DNA of 64,000 bases from the NCBI GenBank assembly GCA_037974665.1, contig CM075781.1:35751235-35815234 (forward strand), written 5' to 3'. The stretch is from Ehretia macrophylla. Its lineage: Eukaryota; Streptophyta; Magnoliopsida; Boraginales; Ehretiaceae. Each line of letters opens with the position of its first letter. Position 1 is the stretch's first letter. Below the pieces are notes generated by a model. The model saw only the letters and a list, made by a program, of their open reading frames with translations. It was not told the origin of the DNA and searched no databases. Both the position numbers and the translations under genes were made by a program. Shown piece after piece: positions 11,188 to 21,982 of the stretch.

Positions 11188-11798
11188 GTTGTCGAATCGT
11201 GAATCGTATCGTAAATCGAAATGTCATTTTTTTGAATCGTGAATCGAATCGAATCGTGAATCGTACCGATTCGGTCACAAATTTGAAACTAGTTGATATT
11301 TGACATATTATGTTTCTATTAACAATTTTTAGTTGAGATTCTTTATTTGAATTAATATTAATATATGTTTTTGTTACTTTTCTAGATTGTTCACTACTTC
11401 ACTTGTTCCTAGTAGCCCAAACAATTTATGCATCACAATATCACACTATTTTTTTTGGTCGGAACAATATCACATTTCACAAGTGTCCAAACTAGTGCTC
11501 AAAAGCTATTGTAAACACAAGTGGTCCAATCAATTACGAGTTTTGTGTCCCATTTTTTTACTAAAGTGGACTTATTTTGTTAGCTACTTTGAAATATTTT
11601 GGGCTTTAAAAAAAAAAAAAAAAAATTGACCCGAATCGCAAATGATTCAGTGAATCGTACGATTCACTAACGATTCACACGATTCAGTACCGATTTACTT
11701 ACGATTTACGTTGATTCACAATTTTTTTATTTGATTCGTATTATTTTTTAAATGAATCGTATTGAATCGTTCGATTCGAATCGATTCTGATTACACTG
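11188..11798. mobile_element. Non-autonomous element rich in GAATCG/CGATTC, probably Mutator-like
   Basis: A 611-bp insertion into the copia remnant is bounded by near-identical CAAGTGAGCATA (11176-11187) and CAAGCGAGCATA (11799-11810), so an imperfect target duplication of about 9-12 bp is likely. That length fits Mutator-like elements best. Both ends are crowded with ATCGTGAATCG-type units, in CGAATC orientation on the left and mainly GATTCG on the right, so the ends can pair. The related copia copy near 29420 reads through without the insertion. There is no transposase. The centre is a short open frame and an A-run with no coding meaning. Confidence 0.6.
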
Positions 11799-12295
11799 CA
11801 AGCGAGCATAATTCCAAAGTGTTAGAAAATGTCAACTAAAATAATTATGTGGTATATTTTTTGGAAGATACTTTAGAAAAACAAAAACTTATTTCACTTT
11901 CCGCGACTTGAATAAGCTCTTATAGCAACAATATTGAGAGCCTAAGATTGATAAATATTTTGAATTGATATAATCTTATTATTGTTGAACAAAATAAGAA
12001 CTTCTAAAGAATTCATTAATTATGACCAGTTGGCGCAGAACCATTCCTTGAAGTGGATACTATATCATCTTATTATCATGGACATGATATTGGCCATGGT
12101 TGTGGCTATAATAACTATTGATATTATGGTGGTGATGAACAACTCTAATCTTGAGAAGTCTAAAATAATTAGTAGAAACATGAAAAGGGAAATGATTAAA
12201 AAACAATGTTGATTGATGACTATACATGTGTATAGAAGGACATTGAGCACATACATGCCATATGTATAAATATCGTAATAATATATCTTTGTACA

Positions 12296-12558
12296 TGTTG
12301 AATATACTAAATAATAAAATAAACCTCTCTCTAACAATTTAACTTTTTAGATGAGGTGGTTACTTAACATGGTATCAGAGCCTAGGTGCCAAAATGTCCT
12401 AAATTCAAAATTCATTGTCATCCATTTAAAAATATTAAAACTGTCTAAGTGTAAGGCTAAAAAACTAACTCCACATGTGCTTGCGGGGCCGTGTTAAAAA
12501 TTATTTAATAAACCTCTCTTTAACAAGTCAAACTTTTAGATGAGATGGTAACTTAACA
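12296..12558 (+). mobile_element. TRIM: 263-bp miniature LTR retrotransposon
   Basis: The two LTRs are 12296-12369 (74 bp) and 12492-12558 (67 bp). Both start TGTT and end TTACTTAACA or TAACTTAACA. The left LTR is followed at once by TGGTATCAGAGCC, the primer binding site complementary to initiator methionine tRNA. A G-rich tract (GCGGGGCCG) precedes the right LTR. Flanks GTACA and GTATA form a 5-bp target duplication with one mismatch. With only about 120 bp between the LTRs it has no coding capacity and must have used proteins of another element. Confidence 0.82.
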
Positions 12559-12600
12559 GTATATCATGTGATATCGATAAATGTTTTGAGTTAAACTATA

Positions 12601-13664
12601 AAGATATTTGTATAGATTGAAACAATTGGATAAATGTAACACAATCGTCTTACCACATATCTCCAAAAAAAAAAAAAAAGGATACCTTGATATCCTGTTA
12701 GTCCATGTATTTATAGTTTTACTGTTCTATATTTCTCTCTACTTATTTCCCATGACTTATATGCATTGAGTACCCAATTATTTGATCTTCTGATACTAAA
12801 ATAACTGTTTTTGTCCTTGAGAAGGTAATGAAAGAATTATTGACGCATCAATTTATCTTGCTAATTACAAGCGACCAAACATTTCTTTTTCATTTAATTT
12901 GTTAGGCAGGATTATGAAAGAAAATATATTTGGATAATATTATATTTAAATCGTGCAGTGGAATAATAGGATCCATTCATTGCAATTATGAAGAGCAAAT
13001 ATATGAATCGTCAGTACTTATCCGAATTACCTCTTGTAATATATAAATGTAATCACGATCTCTTTTAGTTCTAGCTTTTTAAAGGTGAAGCCTCCAAGAG
13101 TATCCACACAAAACCCGAATAAATGAAAAGTCCACTAGAGAACTTGGAGTGAAAATCTTTAAACTGACAAGAAAATGTGCTAGCTTTTTCTATGCTTGTT
13201 CTCTTCTATTTATAAGTAATTTCTAAGGTAGCGATTGGTATACTGAAATAGGGTTGGGAATGAAATGACATTCTCAACTCTATTTTGATTCTCACACTTG
13301 GTATGAATGAATGAACTTTGAAATTTTCAAGGTAATGCCATTGTTTCGTATATGAGATTAGTCATTTCAGAGCAAACATATAGGATTAAACCATTCCTGT
13401 GTGCTTGGAAATAGTCTTATTTCTAACATGACTAATATTAATAATAAGCTCTCAAGATATGGCTCGCATGATTAAGGTGTAGGAATGCCCACATGCATTA
13501 CATATGAATGGGACATGCAGCTATTTAGGATGACTTTATGTGAACAAGATCCGTACGTAGCCTGTGGGCATATACGCTGCCCCCTTGCGTGAAATTTGCT
13601 GCTCCTGGCGGATTCCAACTTCAACGTCAACAAACGTGTGGGCGCATTCGACAATTACATTCAG
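12601..13664. other. Unassigned AT-rich DNA
   Basis: No gene is visible. The block at 13230-13400 (GGTTGGGAATGAAATGACATTC and similar) has the look of a decayed MITE, but I could not fix its ends. Confidence 0.4.
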
Positions 13665-13745
13665 ATAGTGATTTGCTGATATTGACCAATCAAGATGTGT
13701 GTTAAAGCTCTTTTCGACGTTACAAATGATATTGGCTAGGCAATT
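13665..13745 (+). pseudogene. Relic exon 5 of a terpene synthase
   Basis: The text matches exon 5 of the intact terpene synthase at 27365. A splice acceptor (TTCAG, 13660-13664) is followed by GATTTGCTGATATTGACCA, against GATTTTGCTGAAGTCGACCA in the gene, then KALFDVTND against KALFDVTNE. About four codons (the PDYM region) are missing, the reading frame is broken near the exon start, and a TAG stop at 13737 follows the DIG codons. None of the other six exons could be found within several kilobases. This is a pseudogene fragment, most simply left by an old tandem duplication of the terpene synthase. Confidence 0.82.
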
Positions 13746-15008
13746 TACAGGAAAGAGGCACAGGCTGTAATCACTTATTTAGAACGACGGTACTGCCACA
13801 TCGTTCACATGTGTTTGCCCAACTTTCTTTGTTTGGGCATATAAAGCTAGTTGGCAAAGTAAATGATCTGAGTGACCTTCCCATTTGACATAATGTTAAG
13901 GAAAATTGACAATTTTAGGGCCTAAACTTGGTCTAATATGAAATTTATACCCTGCACTTTAAAGCTGCAGTGAAAGGGCTCAAAGTTTTGAGAAGGTATA
14001 TATTACACCCCTATTAATTAACCACAAAATATTTGGTCAATATCACTATATCTCTACAATTTATGTACAATGCAAATTGTTCCCTAATGTTTATTTGATA
14101 TCAATTAATCTCATTCCATAATATTTAGTTCACGAAAATATCTCTTGTTTTCTTAGAAAAAAGTATATGAAAGTATAAAAATATTCTTTCTTTTTACCAA
14201 ATAATTATAGAGATTAAGTGATACGAAATAAGTATTAGGCGACAAAATGCTATGTTGTATACAATAAAGGGCTAAAGTATTATTAATGTTCTTTAGTTAA
14301 TATCACTTTACCCCCTCATTATTTGTTTAATGTATTATTTTAAATCTTAATGTTAATTTTGTATCACTTAACCTTTCCGCACTTTAGTTAATGAAAATGT
14401 TTGTTATATATAGCACTTATAAAACATACAAATGTACAAATCTCCCCTTGTTTACAAAATAAACACAATAGGATATAATATTATGTTATATATATATATA
14501 TATATATATTAATGGGGTAAAGTGATATTAACGTAAAACAGAAAAAGTATATGAGGAAGCAAAATGCTTGAAGTTTTAACATTTATAAAAAAATTAAAAA
14601 ATTAAAAATAAAAAAGTAATAAAGAAGAGGTAATTTTGTACATTCATTTTTTTAATGGCTATAAGGGATATGTTCGTTAACTGAATCATGTAAGAAGGCT
14701 ACGTGTTACAAAATAAATATTAAGGGATAACATATTATGTTGTACATACATTGAGGAGGCTAAAGTGATATGTGAGGATAAGATAAACAATTAAGGATAT
14801 CAAAACATATGAATTCACATATTGCGAACAAAAATAAAAAAAAAGAATTCAGCATATAAATAAGCATTAGAGTTCTAGTCCTTTTCCACGAGAAAAGTGA
14901 AATATATAGTTGAGATAGAAGCGTGGATAGCCTTATTCTATACTTATGATTCAGTGCGCATGGAATATTACAAGTACGTAGGTGCTCCATAACTAGTATG
15001 CTATGACG
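13746..15008. other. Unassigned repeat-like DNA
   Basis: The stretch is AT-rich with three loose copies of a motif ending in GCTAAAGTRTTATT or GGTAAAGTGATATT (about 14270, 14515 and 14760), each preceded by TATGTTGTA- or TATGTTATA-like text. It looks like old MITE arrays. An (AT)n run lies at about 14490-14509. There is no gene. Confidence 0.4.
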
Positions 15009-15016
15009 AGTTGATT

Positions 15017-15237
15017 CAGGGACGGAGCTAAGTCTGGGTCGACAGGGGTCTCTTAATATTTTTATTTTTTTTAAAAAAAAAAAGTTTATGTAATATCATT
15101 AAAAAAGTTATTGTTGTTAAAAAAATCTATGTATTATCGTTAAAAATAAATTAACGGCCCTCCTTTTTTTTTCCCTTATCATAAATGTTTTTATTTGAAT
15201 CTTGGTCCCTAATTTTAAAATCCTTACCCCGACCCTG
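15017..15237. mobile_element. hAT MITE (221 bp)
   Basis: The element begins CAGGGACGGAGC and ends CCCCGACCCTG (reverse complement CAGGGTCGGGG), giving short hAT-type inverted ends. It is flanked by a perfect 8-bp duplication AGTTGATT at 15009-15016 and 15238-15245. The interior is A/T-rich with no coding capacity, so it would need a transposase in trans. Its ends are not close to those of the hAT at 6915, so that element is probably not its driver. Confidence 0.85.
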
Positions 15238-15245
15238 AGTTGATT

Positions 15246-16280
15246 GATCAAACATGTAACGGTCTTATGATTTTGCTTGTTACTGTTGTCTTATTTGGGG
15301 TTTTAATCCTAGTAAATGTACTAAATTTCACTTAATATATAAATGGGTCTTACACTTTTTAGTGGGAAGGAGTAAGTACATATGCATTTAGCTTTTCGAG
15401 TAGATGACTATAGCATATTCACATGATCAAAATAAATGAGAAAATCAAGCTCAAAATTAAATAATCAACTTGTGAAATATGTTGAAGTCGACTTTGAGGA
15501 AATTGAAGCGTCCTATAAAGGAAGAATAAAATCATTTATGTCACTGTAAATAATCTAGATTTGATATTTGGCTTTGGACCCTATGGGATATCCATGTGTG
15601 TAGAAGGAAATGACCTACACAGCATGGGTTTGGTTCGAACCACCACGAGTTTGTGTTGTCCCCCCGGCTTCATTGGCACTGTACGTATGGGTTCGGGTCC
15701 GACCAGGCTTTATTTTTTTGGATAAAGTTATATTTAATCTAGTATGGGACAGTTATTAATTTCCCAACCATTTGGGAAGATAATGTCTGAGCCAGTTACT
15801 TCCAATGGATTTTGGAATGGACATGGCATCTGGTCGAAAAGGGTTTTACACCTGTTAGCACAACCATCTTACACCCTGTAAGTAACCAAATCACAAGACG
15901 AAAAATTCACTCCTGAAAAAGAGTAGCATTTGGTAAGATTAGAATGCAACGGAGAAGATAAAGTGGTTTTGTGAGCCCTTAGGCAAAGGTTTCATAAAAG
16001 GTGAGCACCCACTATGTACCAGTCTCGAAATAGAATTGGGGTAAAAGAATCGGTCTTTCGCTTATTGATCGTATGCAAGTACATTCAAATCATACTCGTA
16101 ATTATGTTAGTGCATTTTAGAAAAGAGAAATTTTTGCGTTATTGGTTTGCAAAGTAGATCCGCCCATTTAGAGTTATCCGTCAGCAATTGTAATTACCAT
16201 AGTAGGACGAACAAATATTAAGGCTAAATCAAATTCAAAATTCGATCTAATTTTTGCAATTATGCGTTTGTGTAGTTTTT
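15246..16280. other. Unassigned DNA
   Basis: No gene is supported. Around 15620-15715 a GGTTCGAACC block and a GGGTTCGGGTCCGACC block resemble box-B-like text of tRNA-derived SINEs. The match is too weak and unbounded to call. Confidence 0.35.
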
Positions 16281-16348
16281 AATTCGTGAATAGCATCTAA
16301 CTGTCCTTTTCTATATTTTGTTTATTTTCATTTTCCGTTTCCAATTCA

Positions 16349-16657
16349 TGTTAAAATTCATAAGTTTCCAGTTTAAAATCAATTGGTATCAAGTGGAGTG
16401 ATGGGTCACACATGAAAGATTAAACACACGTGACAGATTGAAGATGCGTGAAATATGACACATGCGAAAGATTGAATATAAGTGGACGTGATTTAAGATA
16501 GGTCGCACACAGATAAATATGATTAGACCAAGTGCCCAACTCTGATACTATGTTAAGATAACTGAGGTTCAATCTTAAAACTAATTGATTCCAAGTATAG
16601 TAGTCCAGGATAAGTTTCTGATTTTTTGATGTGAGATGACAAGTGCATCTTTTAACA
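16349..16657 (-). mobile_element. TRIM-like element, minus orientation
   Basis: This is a 309-bp insertion relative to copy 1 of the duplicated segment. On the minus strand a 5-prime LTR of about 110 bp ends in TATCTTAACA and is followed by ATAGTATCAGAGTTGGG, a degenerate initiator-methionine tRNA primer site. The interior (ATTCAATCTTTCGCATGTGTC and so on) closely matches the TRIM at 23708. Its 3-prime LTR is shortened to about 50 bp. The flanks do not give a matching 5-bp duplication, so the ends have decayed or been deleted. Confidence 0.7.
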
Positions 16658-17290
16658 GCAAGCATATAAGTTATATGCACACTCTATACCGAACAACTTT
16701 AATCCATTAATCCAACTTCCTTGAAATGAAAGCACATTAAGAAAAATCATATGTGCTATCATTAGCTCTCGTTTACTTAGTTGTCCTACTTCATTAGTCT
16801 TGCTATTTTTGCTAAATCTTTAAAAATAAGTCACTGTTAATGTAACCCTAACTTGTTCTTATTGAAGTTAAAAAAAAGAAATACATATAGATCATAGGAA
16901 ATTTTAGCCTTACCCATGTTATAATCTAAGAAAAAGTCAAAACAAGAGTGTGTGTATGTGTATGGTGTTGGGGGACCGGAAGTGGGGCAGTGTGGAAGGG
17001 AAGCTAAATATACGACAGTCCCATGCATCAACCGGGAGTATCCGGCTTGTATTTAAAGTTTTTGATTAACTTTTTTGTTTGGACCTTTGTATCTAGTTTG
17101 TATTTAAATCTTGTACTTTCATTTTGTATTTGGGTTCTTATATAATTTGAGGCCAAAATCTCATTTATTTTTACCTGGTTTAATTAATAAATATGATACT
17201 TGACAAAAAGAAAAAAAAATCCAATGAAACGCGAACATAAGCTCTAAAAGTCTTAATTATTTAATTATACACATTCGACCAAAAAAAAAA

Positions 17291-17433
17291 ATACAGTTGT
17301 AAATGAATACATATACACTAGTTGGAGATTAGGTAATATTTTTGTATAGGGCAGCATTTTCTTGATTTGACTTTGTAAACTTTTGAGTTTAAGCTTTAAT
17401 GAATCACTTTTGCTTGATTATCAAAAAAAAAAA
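17291..17433 (+). mobile_element. A-tailed insertion, possible SINE or LINE 3-prime end
   Basis: These roughly 140 bp are absent from copy 1 of the duplicated segment. The piece ends in GCTTGATTATCAAAAAAAAA, the A-tailed form expected of target-primed retroposons, and is flanked on both sides by A-rich DNA. It is too short to show coding sequence, so its class is a guess. Confidence 0.4.
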
Positions 17434-17630
17434 AGGAGAATGAACATCAACTCCGAGATTAGACTAATAACATTGTCATCTCATCATAAACATATGAAAT
17501 AATTGTTAAATAAATTGTGTCTATTTATCTTTTTAAAATTTTTAATATGAAATTGCTTTCCCATCAGATATGAGGATTTTCAGTAAAATAATGGGAAGTA
17601 AAACATGAAAATCATAATTAAGCTTAGATA

Positions 17631-18410
17631 AGAGCTTATAAGTTATATAGATAATGTTTTCCAAGTCCAAACCGACCATTATCCCATTGTGATGAAATTT
17701 CGTCCAGAAAATGTTCCATGTGCCAGGACATATTGCATTGTATGAGTAGACTTTTTGTTTCTGTCGCATGTTATGAGTTCGTGCTCGTGACTCATGCTCC
17801 CGTCGTTTCTATCGCGTGTTATGTTATGACTCAACCCCTTTGATTAGGAGTGGTCAAGATAGGACCTTCAAATCATGCAAATTCCCGACGAGAAAAAAGA
17901 AAATCATGCAAATTTGACTGAATTGTGTGTATATTGTGGAAAATACAGAAATTCAGAATTTGTCATGTTTTCCGTATAAACACATTTTTGTTAATTATGT
18001 ACGACATTTTGTTTAACCAGTTTGAATCCCTATGCTTGTGCTATCATCAGCCATGTATCATTCCTTATATTTTTCCTTACATATAAGGGATTTGGAATAC
18101 TTTTTCTATATTTAGGGATCTCTTCAACTGTTTTTCTATTATAGTAACCCCCATTTTTATTATATTCGAATATTCTTTACTTTTATTTTAATTAAACATA
18201 TCATTTAATATTCTTTTCTTTATATATGTTTATTCTTCTCGGAGACAATCCATTTTAAATTGCCAACATAAATTTTTATTTTTTTATCATTTAGTTTTAA
18301 AAGGTTTTCAATATTTTTAAAATTTTTTACTTATATTTGTTCATGATATTCTATTATTTATAGTAGATTCGTATAATATGCATTGTTTTGTGAGTCCATC
18401 TAAATTCTAA
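17631..18410. other. Unassigned AT-rich DNA
   Basis: No gene or bounded repeat is visible. The 17542-17769 minus-strand open frame has no recognisable motif. Confidence 0.4.
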
Positions 18411-18555
18411 CATTAAAAGTTAGTATAGTGTAATTATAAATAAATAATTTAGTAATACACTATAACTAATAAAAGTTACAAACATAAAAAGTTAGTAAAG
18501 TGCAATTATAAATAAATAATTTAGTAATACATTATAATGAATAAAAAGACAATAT
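18411..18555. repeat. Tandem duplication, unit about 72 bp, two copies
   Basis: Two successive copies share AAGTTAGTAWAGTGYAATTATAAATAAATAATTTAGTAATACAYTATAA, with a handful of substitutions. The DNA is non-coding. Confidence 0.7.
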
Positions 18556-18830
18556 TATAGTGCAACAAAAATTTAAAAATTTAACTGTAATCAATAACTT
18601 TTAGTATTCTAAAATGAAATTAAAAGATATTAAATAATTGTGTGGATGTTTAGGAGATAAGGTAGGGGATAGTGTTTTTTCTCCTACATGTAGAGAACAT
18701 GAAAATGGATGTAGAGATCCCTACGAATTAGAGGACCAGGTAAGGGATCTATTGGAGTGCAATATTGACCAATTCTCCCCTACATGTAGACTAGGGATAC
18801 ATATAGGGAGGCTCTTGGACTTAGTCTTAT

Positions 18831-18995
18831 AGACTATCAAATTTAGTTTTTTTAAATATCAACAATTTGTTTCAAAGGTGAATTATAGACCATCAATTTT
18901 TTTATTTTTTTAAATGTCAACCATTCATTTCAACGGTGAATTATAGACTATTAATTTTGATTTTTTTTTTAAAATATCAACCATTGGTTTAAATC
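18831..18995. repeat. Tandem repeat, unit about 62 bp, roughly three copies
   Basis: GAATTATAGACYATYAATTTTKATTTTTTTAAATRTCAACCATT-like units occur three times with divergence. No coding sense is visible. Confidence 0.6.
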
Positions 18996-19176
18996 TAGAT
19001 TAAATAGCTGAGAATTTAGAAGACAAAAATTAATGAGTTGTAATTCATGTTTTTTCTTTTTTTTTTTAGTAAGCAAATAAGATAGATTTCATTCTACGTG
19101 ATAAACATAATTACAAGGTTCTAAAAAAATTTCTTAAACTAGGAAATGATAAAATCTGAAAAAGGAATGTTCCTTA

Positions 19177-19490
19177 AGCTATCCTTATCAAATGTGGTAA
19201 AATAAAAAACATACTAAATTTGAAAATTTTTAGAGACCCAAACATTATTTTTGATTTAAATATATATGGGACCCAACACTTTTTTCAACTTTTGAGGTAA
19301 AATGGGTCTCTAAATTACATTTAGGGTGCTAAATTTAGAGACCCAAATGTAATTTAGAAACCCATTTTGCTTTAAAAGTTGTGAAAAGTGATGGGTCCTA
19401 TGTATATTTAAATCAAAAATAATATTTAGATCTCTAAAATTTTTTAAATTTAATATGTTTTTTATTTTACCACTTCTAATAAAGATAGCC
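19177..19490. mobile_element. Tourist-like MITE (314 bp foldback)
   Basis: The whole stretch is a hairpin. The left half runs AGCTATCCTTATCAAATGTGG and the reverse complement of the right end runs GGCTATCTTTATTAGAAGTGG. The pairing then continues through GTAAAATAAAAAACAT and GAGACCCA to a centre near 19330. It is flanked by TTA at 19174-19176 and 19491-19493, the target duplication of PIF/Harbinger-type Tourist MITEs. There is no coding capacity, and the open frames in it are by-products. Confidence 0.82.
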
Positions 19491-20224
19491 TTACAATATC
19501 GTATCCGCTTCCTATTTCTTCTTAAGGTCACTATCATAGACATTAGACACACGGTAACATCAATTGTCTGGCTAATGACTCGGAGGCTTACATTTTCACA
19601 CGAGAAACTCAGGCTGCTTCATTCGAAAATAATATCTCGCACAACAAATGAATAATACTTGCGCTATCCTTATGCAAATTCAAAATTGTCGGCACACAAA
19701 GTATAAAGGATAGGTCCCTCTCACCAAGACTATATATACGAGGGAATAGACATAGATGAGGACATTCAAAGGATCATCTCAGCATGACGATTATAGGATT
19801 ACGTATTTATACATTTGGGGAAAAAAGAAACTCAAAAACTCTATAATAATAAAGCAACCATACAATTACAAAACAATTATATAGTTAGTGAGCCTTTTGC
19901 CTATCAAATCAGCCGAACCATGACATATTAGTATTTTTTTGCCTAATGTGAAGTCTACACCTAGTGTAGCTTCTGAAGAGGGCCATGCTAGCCGCATCAA
20001 ATAGGGACATCTCATCCGTGTTGTCTCTTGATGAGGGCCAGCCTCCTATTGACAAGACAACTTGCATGTGATGCACAACACATACTCGGCGATTGTGATC
20101 AAACCGTGATAAGCAACGATGCTCACAAATGATGACCCGTTACGTGGGTCAACACCTGGACAATGCGGGCCAGTCAATTAAGCTAAGCCGTCGCATGAAC
20201 AATGAATCTCTAGTCTCCATTGGC

Positions 20225-20695
20225 AGAGGCACATAAGGGCCAGTCATAAAAATATTAAAATGTTTATCTATTTTTTTTTAAAAAATTAAAAATTTATGTA
20301 ATTTTAGTTTAAAAAAATAATTAGTCCCCACTGAAAAATAAAAGTATTTGTATAGTTTAAAAATTATAGATTTTAACCCCTACTGACCCATAAAAACGTT
20401 AAAATTTTTATGTATTTTTTTAAAAAAATTTAGATATCTATTTATTTTTAGTTAAAAAAATTAATTAGCCCTCACTGAAAAATAAAAGTACTCGTATAGT
20501 TTAAAAATTATGAATTTTAGCTCATACTGGCCTATAAAAATGTTAAAAATTTTATGTATTTTTTGAAAAAAAAATTAGATATCTATGTATTTTTAGTTAA
20601 AAAATTAATTAGCCCCCACTAAAAAAAAAGTACTCGTATAATTAAAAAATTATGAATTTTAGTCTCCAATGATAAGAATTCCTAGCTCCGCCCCT
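20225..20695. repeat. Three tandem units of about 125-150 bp between hAT-like ends
   Basis: The block AATTAGYCCYCACTGAAAAATAAAAGTA, then TCGTATAGTTTAAAAATTAT and GAATTTTAG, is repeated three times with point changes. The left edge starts CAGAGGCACATAAGGGCCAG and the right edge ends AGCTCCGCCCCTG (reverse complement CAGGGGCGGAGCT), similar to hAT MITE ends. No 8-bp duplication was found, so the outer boundary is uncertain. Confidence 0.55.
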
Positions 20696-21296
20696 GCTAG
20701 CCTCTCTCTTAGGAATGACAGCGAGTAGGGTTTAAATTTGAAATTGATAGATATTTGTTCGATAAAAATTCAATAATAAAAATTGATGGATAAACCGAGA
20801 GATTTTGGTTTTATAAGTAGCAATCGGCGAGTAAATCGATAACACTACAAGAAATTTCAGAAAGGGAGACGACACATTTCTATCTCCTTTTCATCTCCAA
20901 TTTGGAAAGGAGACGAAATAGAGACGAAACTCAGCCGTAACCTCTCGAATCGTCGCAAATTTTGAATTTCGTCTCAAATGGAGACGAAAAGATATTTTGT
21001 CCCCATTTCGTCGCAAATGATATTCGTCTCATGTTCGTCTCCATAAGAAAATCGTCTCTAATTCGTCTTTCTTACATTTCGTCACTTTTCCGTTTCTCTA
21101 TATATTTCGTCTTCGTTCCGTCTCCGTCATATTTCGTCTCATTTCCGTCTCCCTCAACATTTCGTCTCCTTCACATTTCATCTCATTTATGTTGCATTTT
21201 TTTAATTTTTTAAAAATAAAATAATATAAAATAAAAAAGTTATAAATTCTGATTATGTCAAATTTGCTACAAAAATTGAAATTAAAAAAAAATACG

Positions 21297-21298
<2 letters not shown>

Positions 21299-21337
<39 letters not shown>

Positions 21338-21477
21338 AAAAATAAATAAATAAAATTGAATTTTTTAAAAAACAACTTAAAATTAAATAAAACTGATTTT
21401 AAGTTGTTTTTAAAAAAATCAGTTTTATTTAATTTTAAGTTGTTTTTTAAAAAATTCAGTTTTATTTATTTATTTTT

Positions 21478-21511
<34 letters not shown>
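21299..21511. repeat. Near-perfect long hairpin flanked by (AT)n
   Basis: The arms 21333-21396 and 21419-21482 are each 64 bp and are reverse complements with a single mismatch. They are separated by a 22-base loop. (AT)n tracts of 34 and 29 bases, themselves self-complementary, flank both arms, so the fold can extend to over 200 bases. No coding meaning. Confidence 0.9.
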
Positions 21512-21514
<3 letters not shown>

Positions 21515-21954
21515 AAATCTATCACTTATACATCTATATATATAAATATGAAAGAAAAACATCAAATAAAGCTGAATTTTTTTAAAAAAAGGATAAAATC
21601 ATGAAAAAACTAACCAAACTATATATTTTTACCTAAATCTATTATTTATACATACATATATATGACATATACATAATACATATATAATCCCAAAAAATGT
21701 GAAAGTATAAAAAAATTCTAAAATCATAATACACATACATATAATTGGCATTATATCCAAATATATAAATATAATGAAATAAACCAAAATAAATTAAAAA
21801 ATTTAAATACAAGTAAGAAAAAAGAATTACCTTAAAATGAGGCCAAAAGTGAGTGAGCTCTTGGAAGTATGAGGTAAGAGTAGGGGGGAGGGTTATGTAT
21901 ACATTTTTTTTGTTTGAATTTCCCCCAAAATATTTTTTTTTTTGGGGAACCATA

Positions 21955-21982
21955 GGGGGGGGGGTGGGGGGGGGGGGGGGGG
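21955..21982 (+). repeat. Poly-G tract
   Basis: Ten G residues, one T, then seventeen G residues, followed by TGTTAGGGAGG. The tract could form a G-quadruplex. Long homopolymer G is also a common site of sequencing length error. Confidence 0.8.

Larger units (their letters stand above)
10716..12600 (+). mobile_element. Decayed Ty1/copia remnant (gag region), related to the element at 28583
   Basis: This stretch aligns by eye with 28990-29900 of the copia element downstream of the terpene synthase. Shared landmarks are ATCACCCATCCCT/ATCACGTATCCCT, CTCCATGA, GATCATCA, CACTATGAATGAATTTAT and the glycine/histidine-rich zinc-knuckle-like text around GGCCATGGTTGTGG (12093 and 29717). It has no readable frame and no LTR that I could delimit. 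Two younger elements are nested in it, at 11188-11798 and 12296-12558. A 25-bp direct duplication (GCAAATCTCATGAACGACAA) occurs near 10717 and 10769. Confidence 0.65.
16281..17630. repeat. Duplicated segment, copy 2 (holds the empty hAT site)
   Basis: The segment is homologous to 6508-6914 plus 10191-10715. At 16967-16974 it reads GTTGGGGG once and continues into ACCGGAAGTGGGG, the pre-insertion state of the hAT target. It has two insertions absent from copy 1: a TRIM-like element (16349-16657) and an A-tailed piece of about 140 bp (17291-17433). Substitutions between the copies are scattered, so the duplication is not recent. Confidence 0.85.

Noticed and set aside
11188..11798. Regularly spaced GAATCG repeats suggestive of a CRISPR-like array
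   Set aside because: Units are 6-11 bases with no constant repeat-spacer pattern, in a plant genome, and inside a bounded transposon insertion.
15620..15715. tRNA-like box B motifs (GGTTCGAACC)
   Set aside because: No box A at proper spacing, no cloverleaf and no bounded A-tailed unit. Not enough for a tRNA or SINE call.
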